From Lachnospiraceae bacterium UBA3850 (lineage in GTDB: Bacteria > Bacillota > Clostridia > Lachnospirales > Lachnospiraceae): 32,480 nt of DNA. Where the stretch lies: positions 1 to 32,480 of the forward strand of contig DGHK01000030.1 in the NCBI GenBank assembly GCA_002392655.1, read 5' to 3'. Positions 16,137 to 25,112 of this stretch are shown here, in pieces. The notes below the pieces were generated by a model. The model was not told where the DNA came from, searched no databases, and saw nothing but the letters and a program-made list of their open reading frames with translations. The stretch's first letter is position 1. Every line of letters begins with the position of its first letter. The position numbers and the translations under genes were made by a program.

Positions 16137-18140
16137 ATGGCAAAAAAACCTTATTACATTACAACAGCGATTGCTTATGCGTCAGGTAAACCTCATATAG
16201 GTAATACTTATGAAATCGTACTTGCAGACAGCATAGCAAGGTACAAGAGATTCATCGGATATGATGTTAGATTCCAGACAGGAACCGATGAACATGGTCA
16301 AAAGATTGAAACCAAGGCCTTTGAAGAACTGAGCACACCTAAAGAGTTCGTTGATGAGAAGGCTGCTGAGATAAAGCGTATCTGGGACCTTATGAACACA
16401 TCCTATGATAAGTTTATCAGAACAACAGATGAGTATCATGAGAAGCAGGTACAGAAGATATTTAAGAAACTTTACGACCAGGGAGATATTTATAAGGGTT
16501 CATATGATGGACTTTACTGTACACCTTGTGAGTCCTTCTGGACAAAGTCACAGCTGGTAGATGGATGCTGTCCTGACTGTGGACGTCCTGTAAAGGAAGC
16601 TTCAGAGGAAGCTTACTTCTTTAAGATGAGCAAGTATGCTCCTAAGCTTATAAAGTATATAGAGGACAATCCGGAGTTCATTCAGCCGGAGGTTCGTAAA
16701 AACGAGATGATCAATACATTTTTGAAACCGGGACTTCAGGATCTTTGTGTATCCAGAACGTCATTCAAGTGGGGAATTCCGGTTGACTTTGATCCGAATC
16801 ACGTTGTGTATGTATGGATCGATGCTCTTTCAAACTACATCACCGGACTTGGTTATGATGTTGATGGAAATAGTGATCCTTTATATGAAAAGTACTGGCC
16901 GGCAGATCTTCATCTGATTGGAAAGGACATTCTGAGATTCCATACCATTTACTGGCCTATAATGCTTATGGCACTCGGTGAGCCGCTTCCGAAACAGGTA
17001 TTTGGACACCCATGGCTGCTTCAGAGTGATGGCAAGATGAGCAAGTCTCGTGGAAATGTACTTTACGCTGATGACATGGTTGACTTCTTTGGAGTAGATG
17101 CAGTCAGATATTTCCTGCTTCATGAGATGCCATTTGAAAGTGATGGAGTTGTATCATGGGAGCTTCTCATTGAGAGAATCAATTCAGATCTTGCCAACAC
17201 ACTTGGTAATCTCGTAAACAGAACTATCTCTATGTCAAACAAATATTTTGGCGGAGTAGTTACAAACACGGGAGTTAACGAAGAGGTTGATGAGGATCTG
17301 AAGAAGACTGTGATTGATGCAAGACTCAGAATAAATATCTGCATGGACAAGCTTCGTGTCGCTGATGCAATTACTGAGATATGGACTATCTTTAAGAGAT
17401 GTAACAAGTATATAGATGAGACAATGCCTTGGGCACTTGCAAAGGAAGAGGATAAGCAGTCAAGACTAAACACTGTTCTTTATAACCTCATAGAGGGTAT
17501 CACGATAGGTGCTTCCTTCCTTGAGCCATTTATGCCTGAGACTTCAGCCAAGATACTTGCACAGCTGAATACACAGAAGAGATCTGTTATCGAGCTTGGC
17601 GAGTTCGGACTCTATCCTTCAGGAAACAGAGTAACTGATACTCCGGAGATTCTTTTTGCAAGAATAGATACTCAGGAAATGCTCAATGAGATAGAGAGAA
17701 AATTCCCTTCAGTTGTTGAGCCTGAGGTTGATCCTGAGGAAGAAAAGAAGAAGGAAGAGGCAAAGAAGAAGGCTGAGAAGACAGAACCTACTAAGGTCGA
17801 GGCTGTTCAGAAGGCCCTTCTAAGTATAGACGACTTTGACAAGATGCAGCTTCAGGTTGGTGAGATACTTGAGTGTAATGAGGTTCCGAATTCAAAGAAG
17901 CTTCTCTGCTCACAAGTTCAGGTAGCCGGAAAGGTACTTCAGATAGTTTCGGGTATTAAGAATTATTACAAGGCCGAGGAAATGGTTGGAAAGAAGGTTG
18001 TAGTTATAACAAACCTCAAGCCTGCTAAGCTCGCCGGTATCTTGTCAGAAGGAATGCTTCTTTGTGCTGAAGATGATGAAGGAAATCTCGCGCTCCTTAC
18101 AACGGAGAGAGACTTGCCGGCAGGTTCGATGATCAGTTAG
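16137..18140 (+). CDS. metG: Methionyl-tRNA synthetase
   Basis: A 667-residue class I synthetase that charges tRNA-Met. HIGH motif HIGN at residues 20-23, KMSKS at 300-304. A zinc knuckle with CTPC and CPDC pairs lies near residues 127-147. After the anticodon-binding domain comes a Lys/Glu-rich linker (about 530-560) and a C-terminal tRNA-binding/dimerisation domain of the EMAP/Arc1 type (about 565-667). AAAGGAG precedes the ATG. No T-box leader fits in the 82-base gap after the murA terminator. The next gene starts 11 bases after the stop, suggesting an operon to 21370. Confidence 0.97.
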   Translation: MAKKPYYITTAIAYASGKPHIGNTYEIVLADSIARYKRFIGYDVRFQTGTDEHGQKIETKAFEELSTPKEFVDEKAAEIKRIWDLMNTSYDKFIRTTDEYHEKQVQKIFKKLYDQGDIYKGSYDGLYCTPCESFWTKSQLVDGCCPDCGRPVKEASEEAYFFKMSKYAPKLIKYIEDNPEFIQPEVRKNEMINTFLKPGLQDLCVSRTSFKWGIPVDFDPNHVVYVWIDALSNYITGLGYDVDGNSDPLYEKYWPADLHLIGKDILRFHTIYWPIMLMALGEPLPKQVFGHPWLLQSDGKMSKSRGNVLYADDMVDFFGVDAVRYFLLHEMPFESDGVVSWELLIERINSDLANTLGNLVNRTISMSNKYFGGVVTNTGVNEEVDEDLKKTVIDARLRINICMDKLRVADAITEIWTIFKRCNKYIDETMPWALAKEEDKQSRLNTVLYNLIEGITIGASFLEPFMPETSAKILAQLNTQKRSVIELGEFGLYPSGNRVTDTPEILFARIDTQEMLNEIERKFPSVVEPEVDPEEEKKKEEAKKKAEKTEPTKVEAVQKALLSIDDFDKMQLQVGEILECNEVPNSKKLLCSQVQVAGKVLQIVSGIKNYYKAEEMVGKKVVVITNLKPAKLAGILSEGMLLCAEDDEGNLALLTTERDLPAGSMIS

Positions 18141-18151
18141 GGGAGATAAGT

Positions 18152-18901
18152 GTGAAAACGAACAGGATAAAAAAAGCCGTATGCATAGTGCTGTGTTTGG
18201 CACTTGTGATGGGGGTTACCGGCTGCGGAAAAAAATCTTCGGATTATAAGGCCTATGTTAAAAGTCTGATAACCGCAAATTATCTAGGTATAACTGATGA
18301 ATATGTTGATATGACGGGCTCCAATGAAGAGGATGCCGAGGCTATATATCTTCAGAATGTTACCAGACTTGCTGATAATCTGTCTCTGTATTATGGACTG
18401 GAAATAGCGGGAGATGAGCAACTTGCTCCGGCGATGGTTGATCTTGCTAAACAGATATACGGAAAAGCTAAATTTGAGGTTAATAGGGCTTACAAGGATA
18501 ACAATATCTACTACGTAGAGCTTACGATATATCCGATAGATATACTGAATCAGACAAATGATCAGGTTGTTGAATATGTTGAACAATTCAATCAGGCAGT
18601 AGATAGTGGAAAGTATAACGATTATTCTAAGGAAGAGTATGAGTATGAATTTGCAAGTGGTATAATAGGTATTCTTGCAAATGCTGCGAATGAAATAAAG
18701 TATGGGGAACCGGAGGTTATATCCGTCAGGATCATAACATCAGGGGATACTTATTACATCGGAAATGAAGATGTAAGAAATATAGATAGATGTATATTAA
18801 ATACTGACACGGAACTTATGATGAATGCACCGACGCCTACCGATGCTACAGAGCAGGAAACAGAGGTAACGGACGCAACATTAACGGATTCCGGTGAGTA
18901 A
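18152..18901 (+). CDS. Predicted lipoprotein of unknown function
   Basis: A 249-residue exported protein. The signal peptide ends in a lipobox (GVTGC, Cys near residue 25), so the mature protein is probably membrane-anchored outside the cell. The body is acidic and mostly helical, with a YKAYVKSLITANYLG stretch near the N terminus and a Thr/Glu/Asp-rich tail from about residue 225. Start is GTG, 6 bases after GGGGAGATAA. It lies between metG and a GGDEF gene in the same run. No family recognised; similar small lipoproteins are common in Lachnospiraceae. Confidence 0.8.
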   Translation: MKTNRIKKAVCIVLCLALVMGVTGCGKKSSDYKAYVKSLITANYLGITDEYVDMTGSNEEDAEAIYLQNVTRLADNLSLYYGLEIAGDEQLAPAMVDLAKQIYGKAKFEVNRAYKDNNIYYVELTIYPIDILNQTNDQVVEYVEQFNQAVDSGKYNDYSKEEYEYEFASGIIGILANAANEIKYGEPEVISVRIITSGDTYYIGNEDVRNIDRCILNTDTELMMNAPTPTDATEQETEVTDATLTDSGE

Positions 18902-18936
18902 ACTGAGAAGGTAAAAAACAAAAGCGGAGGTGTAGT

Positions 18937-19845
18937 ATGTCAGGTAGTGGAGTAATCAGCAGATTAACAGAGGCATGTGCAAAGGAAAAGGGCGTCCTTA
19001 TGCTTATGAATCTCGACAACTTCGGTCTCTTTAATGAGATTTACGGTGTTGAGGTAGGAGATGCTCTTCTTGAAAACTGTGTCAGGATAATCAACGAGGT
19101 TACGGAAGGAGATGACATAAAGGGTCGTCTTGGTGGAGATGAATTCATCATATTCTGCAAGAATCTTGAGGATAAAAATGAAGTGGCCGAGATGCTGGAG
19201 TACATCAATGAAAAGCTCGAGGATTCTATAGGTGAGCTTCTCGGAGAAGAGACAAACATATCGCTCGGTGTATCTATCGGAGCGGTTCATGTTCCTGAGT
19301 ATGGAAATGACTATGAAGATCTGTTCCACAAGGCTGATACGGCACTTGACTACGTTAAGCAGACAGGTGAGCATGGCTGTGCATTCTATGAGTTCGATGA
19401 GACTCAGGATGGAGCAGGAAGAATCGATGACATAAGTAAATATATGGATGAGGCCGGGGATGAGAGAGGAGCTCTCTGGCTTGAGTATGATTACTTTAGT
19501 GTAGTATATAAGTTCTATACCAGATATCTGAAAACCTACGGCGGTGTTGCGGCAAAGATGCTGATCAAGGTTAAGCCGAAGGTAAATAACATAGGTGAAG
19601 AACATTTCAAGCAGATAGTTCGTGATTTCGGTAAGATCATAAATGTTACACTTAGAAAGAGTGACTTTATGATGCAGAGTGGTTCCAGTCAGTTCTTCCT
19701 TCTGCTTCCTGAAATTACGGAAGAGTATACAGATAAGGTTAAGAGAAGAATCGAGAAGAGATGGATAGATGTAGGTCTCAACGGAGTAATGGATATGACT
19801 ATTGAGTCAGAACCTATCATAGCTCTTAACGATAAGGAAAAATAA
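18937..19845 (+). CDS. GGDEF protein with degenerate second GGDEF-like half
   Basis: A 302-residue soluble protein, no signal peptide or membrane segment. The N-terminal domain starts at once with the substrate strand (LMNLDNFGLFNEIYG) and has an intact GRLGGDEF (GGDEF at residues 66-70), so diguanylate cyclase activity is plausible. The inhibitory I-site RxxD is not conserved (EGDD at that spacing). The second half (about 180-290) keeps the GGDEF outline, RKSDFMMQSGSSQFFLLLPE, but the motif reads GSSQF (249-253), so it is probably not catalytic. No sensor domain. GGAGG precedes the ATG. The function in an operon with metG and a thioesterase is unclear. Confidence 0.85.
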   Translation: MSGSGVISRLTEACAKEKGVLMLMNLDNFGLFNEIYGVEVGDALLENCVRIINEVTEGDDIKGRLGGDEFIIFCKNLEDKNEVAEMLEYINEKLEDSIGELLGEETNISLGVSIGAVHVPEYGNDYEDLFHKADTALDYVKQTGEHGCAFYEFDETQDGAGRIDDISKYMDEAGDERGALWLEYDYFSVVYKFYTRYLKTYGGVAAKMLIKVKPKVNNIGEEHFKQIVRDFGKIINVTLRKSDFMMQSGSSQFFLLLPEITEEYTDKVKRRIEKRWIDVGLNGVMDMTIESEPIIALNDKEK

Positions 19846-19859
19846 CTAGGGATAAACTT

Positions 19860-20345
19860 ATGAATTATGAAAGCTATAAAACAGTAGAGGATTCGAGAAC
19901 CGAGTGGCTAAAATGTATCCAGTACGAAGATATAAATGGCAGCGGAAGACTGTTCGGAGGACGTCTGATGCAGTGGATGGATGAGGTTGCCGGAATTGCT
20001 GCCACGAGGCATTGCGGAGGTTATGTAACAACTGCCGCGGTCGATAATCTGCAGTTTAAAGCAGGCTGTTTTATCAATGAGATCATAGTGATCAGAGCAA
20101 AGCTTACATATGTTGGACATACCTCTATGGAGGTCAGGGTGGATGTTTATATAGAGGACAGAGACTCAGGTCAACGTAGAGTTATAAATAGGGCTTACTT
20201 TACTGAAGTCCATGTTGATGAAAAGGGTAAACCGGTGCCGCTCAGATATGGGCTTAAGCCCGAGACGGAATTTGAGAAGGCAGAATGGGATGGTGCCAAG
20301 AAGAGACTTGAAATAAGAAGAAAAAGACGAGTCGAAGGTTTTTAA
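19860..20345 (+). CDS. Acyl-CoA thioesterase, hotdog fold
   Basis: A 161-residue hotdog-domain protein of the YciA/BACH acyl-CoA hydrolase group. Motifs: GRLFGGRLMQWMDEVAGIAATRH near residues 30-50, holding the catalytic Asp/Glu region, then a VDNLQFKAGCFINE strand near 67 and LTYVGHTSMEVRVDV near 86. Such enzymes cleave acyl-CoA to free acid and CoA in the cytoplasm. A basic tail (RRKRRVEGF) ends the protein. It starts 14 bases after the GGDEF gene. The ribosome site is weak (TAGGGAT). Confidence 0.9.
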   Translation: MNYESYKTVEDSRTEWLKCIQYEDINGSGRLFGGRLMQWMDEVAGIAATRHCGGYVTTAAVDNLQFKAGCFINEIIVIRAKLTYVGHTSMEVRVDVYIEDRDSGQRRVINRAYFTEVHVDEKGKPVPLRYGLKPETEFEKAEWDGAKKRLEIRRKRRVEGF

Positions 20346-20348
20346 ATC

Positions 20349-20377
20349 TCCGAGAATTGCGAAGCAATTCTCACGGA
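20349..20377. other. Short palindrome between thioesterase and Bax-inhibitor genes
   Basis: GAGAATTGC (20352-20360) pairs with GCAATTCTC (20364-20372) around a GAA loop, with CCG/CGG flanks. There is no T-run, so it is not a classic terminator. It is similar in style to the palindromes after pyrI. Confidence 0.6.
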
Positions 20378-20395
20378 ATTAAAGGAGGAAATGAG

Positions 20396-21370
20396 ATGGA
20401 ATTAAAACATGATGACAACAACACAAATCCAAATGTAAACCAGCCGTATAACGGAGACAGCTCTTACCCACAGCAGAGTCAGTCAGGTCAGTATAATCCG
20501 TACGGCCAGCCAAATCAGTACAACCCATATGGTCAGGTTAATCAGTCCAATCCATATGGACAGCAGTCTGATCCATACGGACAGTCCGGTATGTATGATC
20601 CTTCAGAGGCATATTACACACAGAGAGCTGCTGTAAACGGACCATATGATAATTCGTATGGCGCTCAGGACTATACAAATTCTGCAAGACCTGCATCACT
20701 TGCAGCTGGAGTTCTTGAAACTGCTCTTGCAAAGTCATTTTTGTATATGTTTATGGCACTGCTTGTTTCAGGTATTGTTGCATTCATGACAGCAAATGCC
20801 GGAGGCGGTCTTTACAGTGTATTCTGGGGAAGCGGTTCAATGGCTCCGCTGATCATATGCTTCATAGCTGAGTTTGCTCTTGTTATTGCTACAACAATGA
20901 CAATCAAGAAGAATAACGTTGTGCTTTCTGCTATACTGTTCTTCTCGTTTGCAGTAGTAAACGGATTTACATTATCAGTAGTTCTTCTTGTATACCAGAC
21001 ACAGTCTGTTGCTTATGTATTCTTTATTACAGCAGCAATATTCGGTATCATGGCATTTATCGGTGCTACTACAAAGAGAGATCTGACAGGAATCGGATCT
21101 ATCTGCCTGATGGGACTTATCGGTATCATTTTAGGAGGTATCGTTAATATATTTATGCGTTCATCAGGATTTGATTTTGCTATTACAATAATCGGCATTA
21201 TCATATTTATCGGTCTTACTGCATATGATGCACAGAAGATTAAGCAGCTTGCTCAGGCTAACTCAGGTCTGTCGACAGATGTTATAGGACTTTACGGTGC
21301 AATGACTCTGTATCTTGACTTCATCAACCTGTTCCTGAAGCTTCTCAGACTTCTTGGAAAAAGGAACTAG
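20396..21370 (+). CDS. Bax inhibitor-1 family membrane protein
   Basis: About 324 residues. The N-terminal third (to about residue 100) is a Gln/Asn/Pro/Tyr/Gly-rich, disordered cytoplasmic stretch with several YNPYGQ-like units. Seven hydrophobic helices follow (about residues 115-320). The C-terminal TAYDAQKIKQL region carries the conserved Asp of the BI-1/YetJ calcium-leak family, and LYLDFINLFLKLLRLLG is the usual end. Family members are pH-sensitive membrane channels or stress proteins. The ATG was chosen because AAAGGAGG lies 7 bases before it; a TTG upstream lies inside a palindrome. Last gene of the metG run. Confidence 0.92.
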   Translation: MELKHDDNNTNPNVNQPYNGDSSYPQQSQSGQYNPYGQPNQYNPYGQVNQSNPYGQQSDPYGQSGMYDPSEAYYTQRAAVNGPYDNSYGAQDYTNSARPASLAAGVLETALAKSFLYMFMALLVSGIVAFMTANAGGGLYSVFWGSGSMAPLIICFIAEFALVIATTMTIKKNNVVLSAILFFSFAVVNGFTLSVVLLVYQTQSVAYVFFITAAIFGIMAFIGATTKRDLTGIGSICLMGLIGIILGGIVNIFMRSSGFDFAITIIGIIIFIGLTAYDAQKIKQLAQANSGLSTDVIGLYGAMTLYLDFINLFLKLLRLLGKRN

Positions 21371-21424
21371 TCAGATAGAAAAATGCTTGGATAGTAAAAT
21401 AGTTAGTTAGATTTAACTTTTTGG

Positions 21425-21453
21425 TTGTTTTAAGTAGATTAATGGGTTATAAT
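21425..21453 (+). promoter_or_regulatory. Promoter for fba
   Basis: TTGTTT (21425-21430), 17-nt spacer, TATAAT (21448-21453), about 60 bases before the start codon. Confidence 0.65.
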
Positions 21454-21514
21454 CTGTTTTGCGTGATTAATAATGCTCATAAGAGCAGAAAATAAACATA
21501 ATGGAGGTAACAAA

Positions 21515-22378
21515 ATGTTAGTTTCAGCTAAGGAAATGCTTGAGAAGGCTGTTGCAGGCGGATATGCAGTTGCACAGTTCAATATCAACAATCTTGAGTG
21601 GACAAAGTCAATCCTGCTTGAGTGTGAGGAGCTTAAGACTCCTGTTATCCTCGGTGTATCTGAGGGTGCCGGCAAGTATATGACAGGATTTAAGACAGTT
21701 GCTGCTATGGTTAAGGCTATGGATGAGTCTCTCGGAATTACAGTTCCTGTTGCTCTTCACCTTGATCATGGTTCATATGAAGGTGCAAAGGCTTGTATCG
21801 AAGCAGGCTTCACATCAATAATGTTCGATGGTTCTTCACTTCCAATCGATGAGAACATCGAGAAGACAAAAGAGCTCGTAGCTATCTGCCACGAGAAGGG
21901 AATCTCTATCGAAGCTGAGGTTGGTGGAATCGGTGGAGAAGAGGATGGCGTTTCATCAACAGGTGAGTGCGCAGATCCAGCAGAGTGTAAGATGATCAAC
22001 GACCTCGGAGTAGACATGCTTGCATGTGGTATCGGTAACATCCATGGTAAGTATCCTGCAAACTGGGAAGGACTTCAGTTCCAGGTACTTGAGGCTGTTA
22101 AGGCTGAGATCGGAAATACTCCACTCGTACTTCACGGTGGTTCAGGAATCCCTGATGAGCAGATCAAGAAGGCTATCTCAATGGGAGTTGCAAAGGTTAA
22201 TGTTAATACAGAGTGTCAGCTCGTATTTGCTGCTGCAACACGTAAGTACATCGAGGAAGGTAAGGATCAGCAGGGTAAGGGCTATGATCCTCGTAAGCTT
22301 CTTGCTCCTGGTGCTCAGGCTATCAGAGATGAAGTTAAGGATCGTGTAGCTGTATTCGGTTCTGCAGGAAAGGCTTGA
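21515..22378 (+). CDS. fba: Class II fructose-1,6-bisphosphate aldolase
   Basis: A 287-residue zinc-dependent aldolase that splits fructose-1,6-bisphosphate into dihydroxyacetone phosphate and glyceraldehyde 3-phosphate in glycolysis. HLDHG lies at residues 82-86. EAEVGGIGGEEDG near residue 132 and GNIHGKYP near 176 supply further zinc and substrate ligands. LVLHGGSGIPDEQI near 205 and KVNVNTEC near 228 bind phosphate. The codons are strongly biased, as in highly expressed genes. GGAGG lies 7 bases before this ATG; the longer frame has no ribosome site. Flanked by promoter and terminator. Confidence 0.97.
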   Translation: MLVSAKEMLEKAVAGGYAVAQFNINNLEWTKSILLECEELKTPVILGVSEGAGKYMTGFKTVAAMVKAMDESLGITVPVALHLDHGSYEGAKACIEAGFTSIMFDGSSLPIDENIEKTKELVAICHEKGISIEAEVGGIGGEEDGVSSTGECADPAECKMINDLGVDMLACGIGNIHGKYPANWEGLQFQVLEAVKAEIGNTPLVLHGGSGIPDEQIKKAISMGVAKVNVNTECQLVFAAATRKYIEEGKDQQGKGYDPRKLLAPGAQAIRDEVKDRVAVFGSAGKA

Positions 22379-22408
22379 TCGGCTGAACAATAAGTTATAA
22401 AACAAATC

Positions 22409-22448
22409 AAAAAAGAAGTCATAATCAACAATTATGACTTCTTTTTTT
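22409..22448 (+). terminator. Terminator after fba
   Basis: A 17-bp perfect stem (22409-22425 with 22431-22447), CAACA loop, long T-run. The A-run on the left would let it work on both strands. Confidence 0.92.
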
Positions 22449-22514
22449 GTATAAAGTGTAGTATACTAACATTAGGTATGTCTAAATGTGGAACAGGGGA
22501 AGAAGGAGAAAATA

Positions 22515-25007
22515 ATGATTTTACTAGATACTCAAAAGGAAGAGTTTACCAAATTAAAAGATATAAGAATATTTGGGAATGATGATCAGGGTGAAAATAT
22601 AAATGGTGATCTCCTTGTAATAGGTCTTGGCGGCGTTGGCGGTGCTGTAGTTACAGCTATGAAGGGAATGCTCAGAAACAAGATCACGTCAGAGGACAAT
22701 ATCAATTATCTGCTTATAGATTCTGATATTCCTGCAATGGAAGAAACCATTAAAAACAGCCGTGATGGGCTTGGACTTAATGCACTTGAGGTAATGAGTA
22801 TATATAGGCCGAATCTTGAGGATATCCTCGAAAGAGGATATAACAGTAAACCAGTTCAGGAGAGCCTGGCAAAGTGGATGAGCCCTGATTTTCCGGCAAT
22901 TCATATAGAGACGGATGGAGCACATGGAAACAGACAGATCGGAAGACTTATGTTCTCAAATGCATATGAGGATCTGAGAATTCTTCTTTTCGAGAAGCTT
23001 GAAGATATTCACAGCGATTCGGTTTCCGGAAAGCTTGATGTCATAATCGTATCCAGTACCTGTGGTGGAACAGGTAGTGGTATTCTTGCTGACCTTACAT
23101 ATAATATCAAGGCATATGGCAAGTCCAGAAAGTGGCAGAATTTCCGTGTTGGCGGATGTCTGCTCATGCCGGATGTCCTTTTCGCCGACAGAGTTGTATA
23201 TGAGGATGATGAACTTAAAACACTCCTTCTTGCAAATGGATATGCAACCATGGATGAGGTTTCGGAACTTATGCAGTCCGGATATGAAGGAAGAAATTAT
23301 GTGTTTGAGAGTACGTCTCATAGACTCAGCATGACTGAAAATATATTTGACAGCTGTATGCTTGTTTCAGGAAAGAAGGATAACCAGGGTTATATACCTA
23401 AGGAGATCATATATAATGATGTGGCATACTTCCTTTCAAAACTTGCATTTAATAAGTATATAGATGATGGTGATGAAAATGGAATGCGTCAGATTCTCAG
23501 AGATTCATTCTTTGAGCAGAGCAAGCTTGGTTATTTCAAGGTTGTCAACGAGGCTGATTACAGAATTCCGATAAAAGAGATAGAAAATATCGTCGAGTAC
23601 TCCGCATTTAATGAGGCTTATTCTCGCATGAATAAGATGCCGGAGAAGGACGAAAAGATGCAGCAGGATATAAGAGATGCATTTGGCGAGATGCAGGTAT
23701 TCCTCCAGGGTAAGCCGGGAGATGAGATAGAGCTGAATGTAAATGGACTTATCAAGACCGGTCAATATTCTGTTCCACAGTACAAGGATATAAAGAAGCG
23801 TCAGGACAGACTCAGTACAAGTCTTCCGATGGCTCTGAATACTATAAAAACCGATATTCCGGTTATAGTCAAGGCTATTAGGATCAAGATGTCGCAGACT
23901 CTTGAAGCTAACATAGAAAGGTATATGGAAGAGTATGGTCCAATGATCACCATGCGTATAATCGGAGCCTCCGGTATAGCCGGATGTGAAAGAGACGAGG
24001 GTATGGTGGAAGAGGCTAAGAATCTTGAGGCTCTTCTTGCAAAATATCAGCCATCTGATGATTATGAGATGGTAATTGAGTCTATACTTCAGATAGTAAA
24101 GAAGAGATTCTTTACATTTCCGAGTGCTAAGCGTGAAACTGAAAACGGTTATCATGAAGCATGCATAAAGAGCGCACTTGCAAAAGAAAGAAATATGCTT
24201 GTTGAGGAGCTGAATGCACAGGATGTTTTCGGAGATATCATCAGACAACTGAGGCACAGAGCTGAGCAGCTTAGCGATTCGTTCTCGCAGTTCAATCAGG
24301 ATCTTGTCAATGCGGTTGAGGATCTTGCTATACAGGGAAGAAGAGTTGTTGATTTCACACTCACTGATGCTAAGAGACATGAATTCCTTCCATCTGACTA
24401 TGTGACAGAGGAGAGAATAGAACAGTTCAGAAATGGTCTCATCAAGATGATGATAAATCATGAAAGCGATATGGGTGGAGACAAGGTCGTTCCTGTCAGT
24501 TCTGAGATGGAACATATATATAAGAATTTCCTTCTCGGACTTGGAGTATATCCTAATGAGAAGGTCATAGCAGTTGCATTTGCGGATCATGTTCCGACTA
24601 TGCAGGATATGAATGCTATGTTCGTATCGTTCGATAGTGAAGTAAGACGTGGAGTCATGAGGGATGCTGCAACAGCATTCGTTGCAAATGCTATGGAGAA
24701 GACTGAGAAGAAGAGACTCTGTATCATGAAGCCGGGATTCGAGGAGAAGGTAGTGCGTCAGAAGTATATATCACTTCCTGACTCTATGCCACATTTCTCA
24801 GAGGCTATGAGAGAGATACTTACATCTGGAAATTACGGAGAGGTTCCTGACTCAATTACGACAAATATAGGTGAGCAGGTTATTACAACTGATAACTTCT
24901 ATTCGGGTGTCAGACTTAAGATGCTGGAGTGTGCTACAGAGATGGAAACTGCCTATGGACAGGTTGTCTCCAGAGGTACATATAAGGGGCTTCATACTCA
25001 AGGCTAG
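22515..25007 (+). CDS. Tubulin/FtsZ-like GTPase superfamily protein
   Basis: About 830 residues, soluble. The N-terminal third looks like a tubulin/FtsZ nucleotide-binding domain: VIGLGGVGGAVV (37-46), where FtsZ has its first glycine loop, and TCGGTGSG (182-189), matching the GGGTG(T/S)G signature loop, followed by a helix (ILADLTYNIKAYG). This fits the large bacterial tubulin-like proteins (Pfam Tubulin_2 type) rather than FtsZ, which is about half this length. The remaining 500 residues are mostly helical with no family I recognise. GAAGGAG lies 6 bases before the chosen ATG; an in-frame GTG nine codons upstream is less likely. An acyl carrier protein gene follows after 105 bases. Filament formation and GTP use are inferences. 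Confidence 0.72.
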   Translation: MILLDTQKEEFTKLKDIRIFGNDDQGENINGDLLVIGLGGVGGAVVTAMKGMLRNKITSEDNINYLLIDSDIPAMEETIKNSRDGLGLNALEVMSIYRPNLEDILERGYNSKPVQESLAKWMSPDFPAIHIETDGAHGNRQIGRLMFSNAYEDLRILLFEKLEDIHSDSVSGKLDVIIVSSTCGGTGSGILADLTYNIKAYGKSRKWQNFRVGGCLLMPDVLFADRVVYEDDELKTLLLANGYATMDEVSELMQSGYEGRNYVFESTSHRLSMTENIFDSCMLVSGKKDNQGYIPKEIIYNDVAYFLSKLAFNKYIDDGDENGMRQILRDSFFEQSKLGYFKVVNEADYRIPIKEIENIVEYSAFNEAYSRMNKMPEKDEKMQQDIRDAFGEMQVFLQGKPGDEIELNVNGLIKTGQYSVPQYKDIKKRQDRLSTSLPMALNTIKTDIPVIVKAIRIKMSQTLEANIERYMEEYGPMITMRIIGASGIAGCERDEGMVEEAKNLEALLAKYQPSDDYEMVIESILQIVKKRFFTFPSAKRETENGYHEACIKSALAKERNMLVEELNAQDVFGDIIRQLRHRAEQLSDSFSQFNQDLVNAVEDLAIQGRRVVDFTLTDAKRHEFLPSDYVTEERIEQFRNGLIKMMINHESDMGGDKVVPVSSEMEHIYKNFLLGLGVYPNEKVIAVAFADHVPTMQDMNAMFVSFDSEVRRGVMRDAATAFVANAMEKTEKKRLCIMKPGFEEKVVRQKYISLPDSMPHFSEAMREILTSGNYGEVPDSITTNIGEQVITTDNFYSGVRLKMLECATEMETAYGQVVSRGTYKGLHTQG

Positions 25008-25022
25008 AGGGTAAAAAATTCT

Positions 25023-25050
25023 TTTATAAAACTATAAGTTATGGTAGAAT
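25023..25050 (+). promoter_or_regulatory. Possible promoter for the carrier-protein gene
   Basis: TAGAAT (25045-25050) with an extended TG element, and a weak -35 (TTTATA, 25023-25028) 16 bases upstream. It would let the last two genes be expressed apart from the tubulin-like gene. Confidence 0.4.
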
Positions 25051-25112
25051 AAAAGTGATGTGAAAAGGGAAGGTTTCACAGCATAAGGACATAAAGAAAG
25101 GGGTTACTTTAC

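Noticed and set aside
22462..22467. TATACT as -10 for the tubulin-like gene
   Set aside because: No acceptable -35 at 16-18 bases; the nearest candidate TTGTAT is 9 bases away and lies in the fba terminator. A promoter must exist nearby but cannot be placed.
23505..24590. Long minus-strand open frame (361 codons) opposite the tubulin-like gene
   Set aside because: It lies wholly inside a well-supported gene, has a Cys/Leu/Ile/Ser-rich composition typical of antisense frames, and has no family motif.
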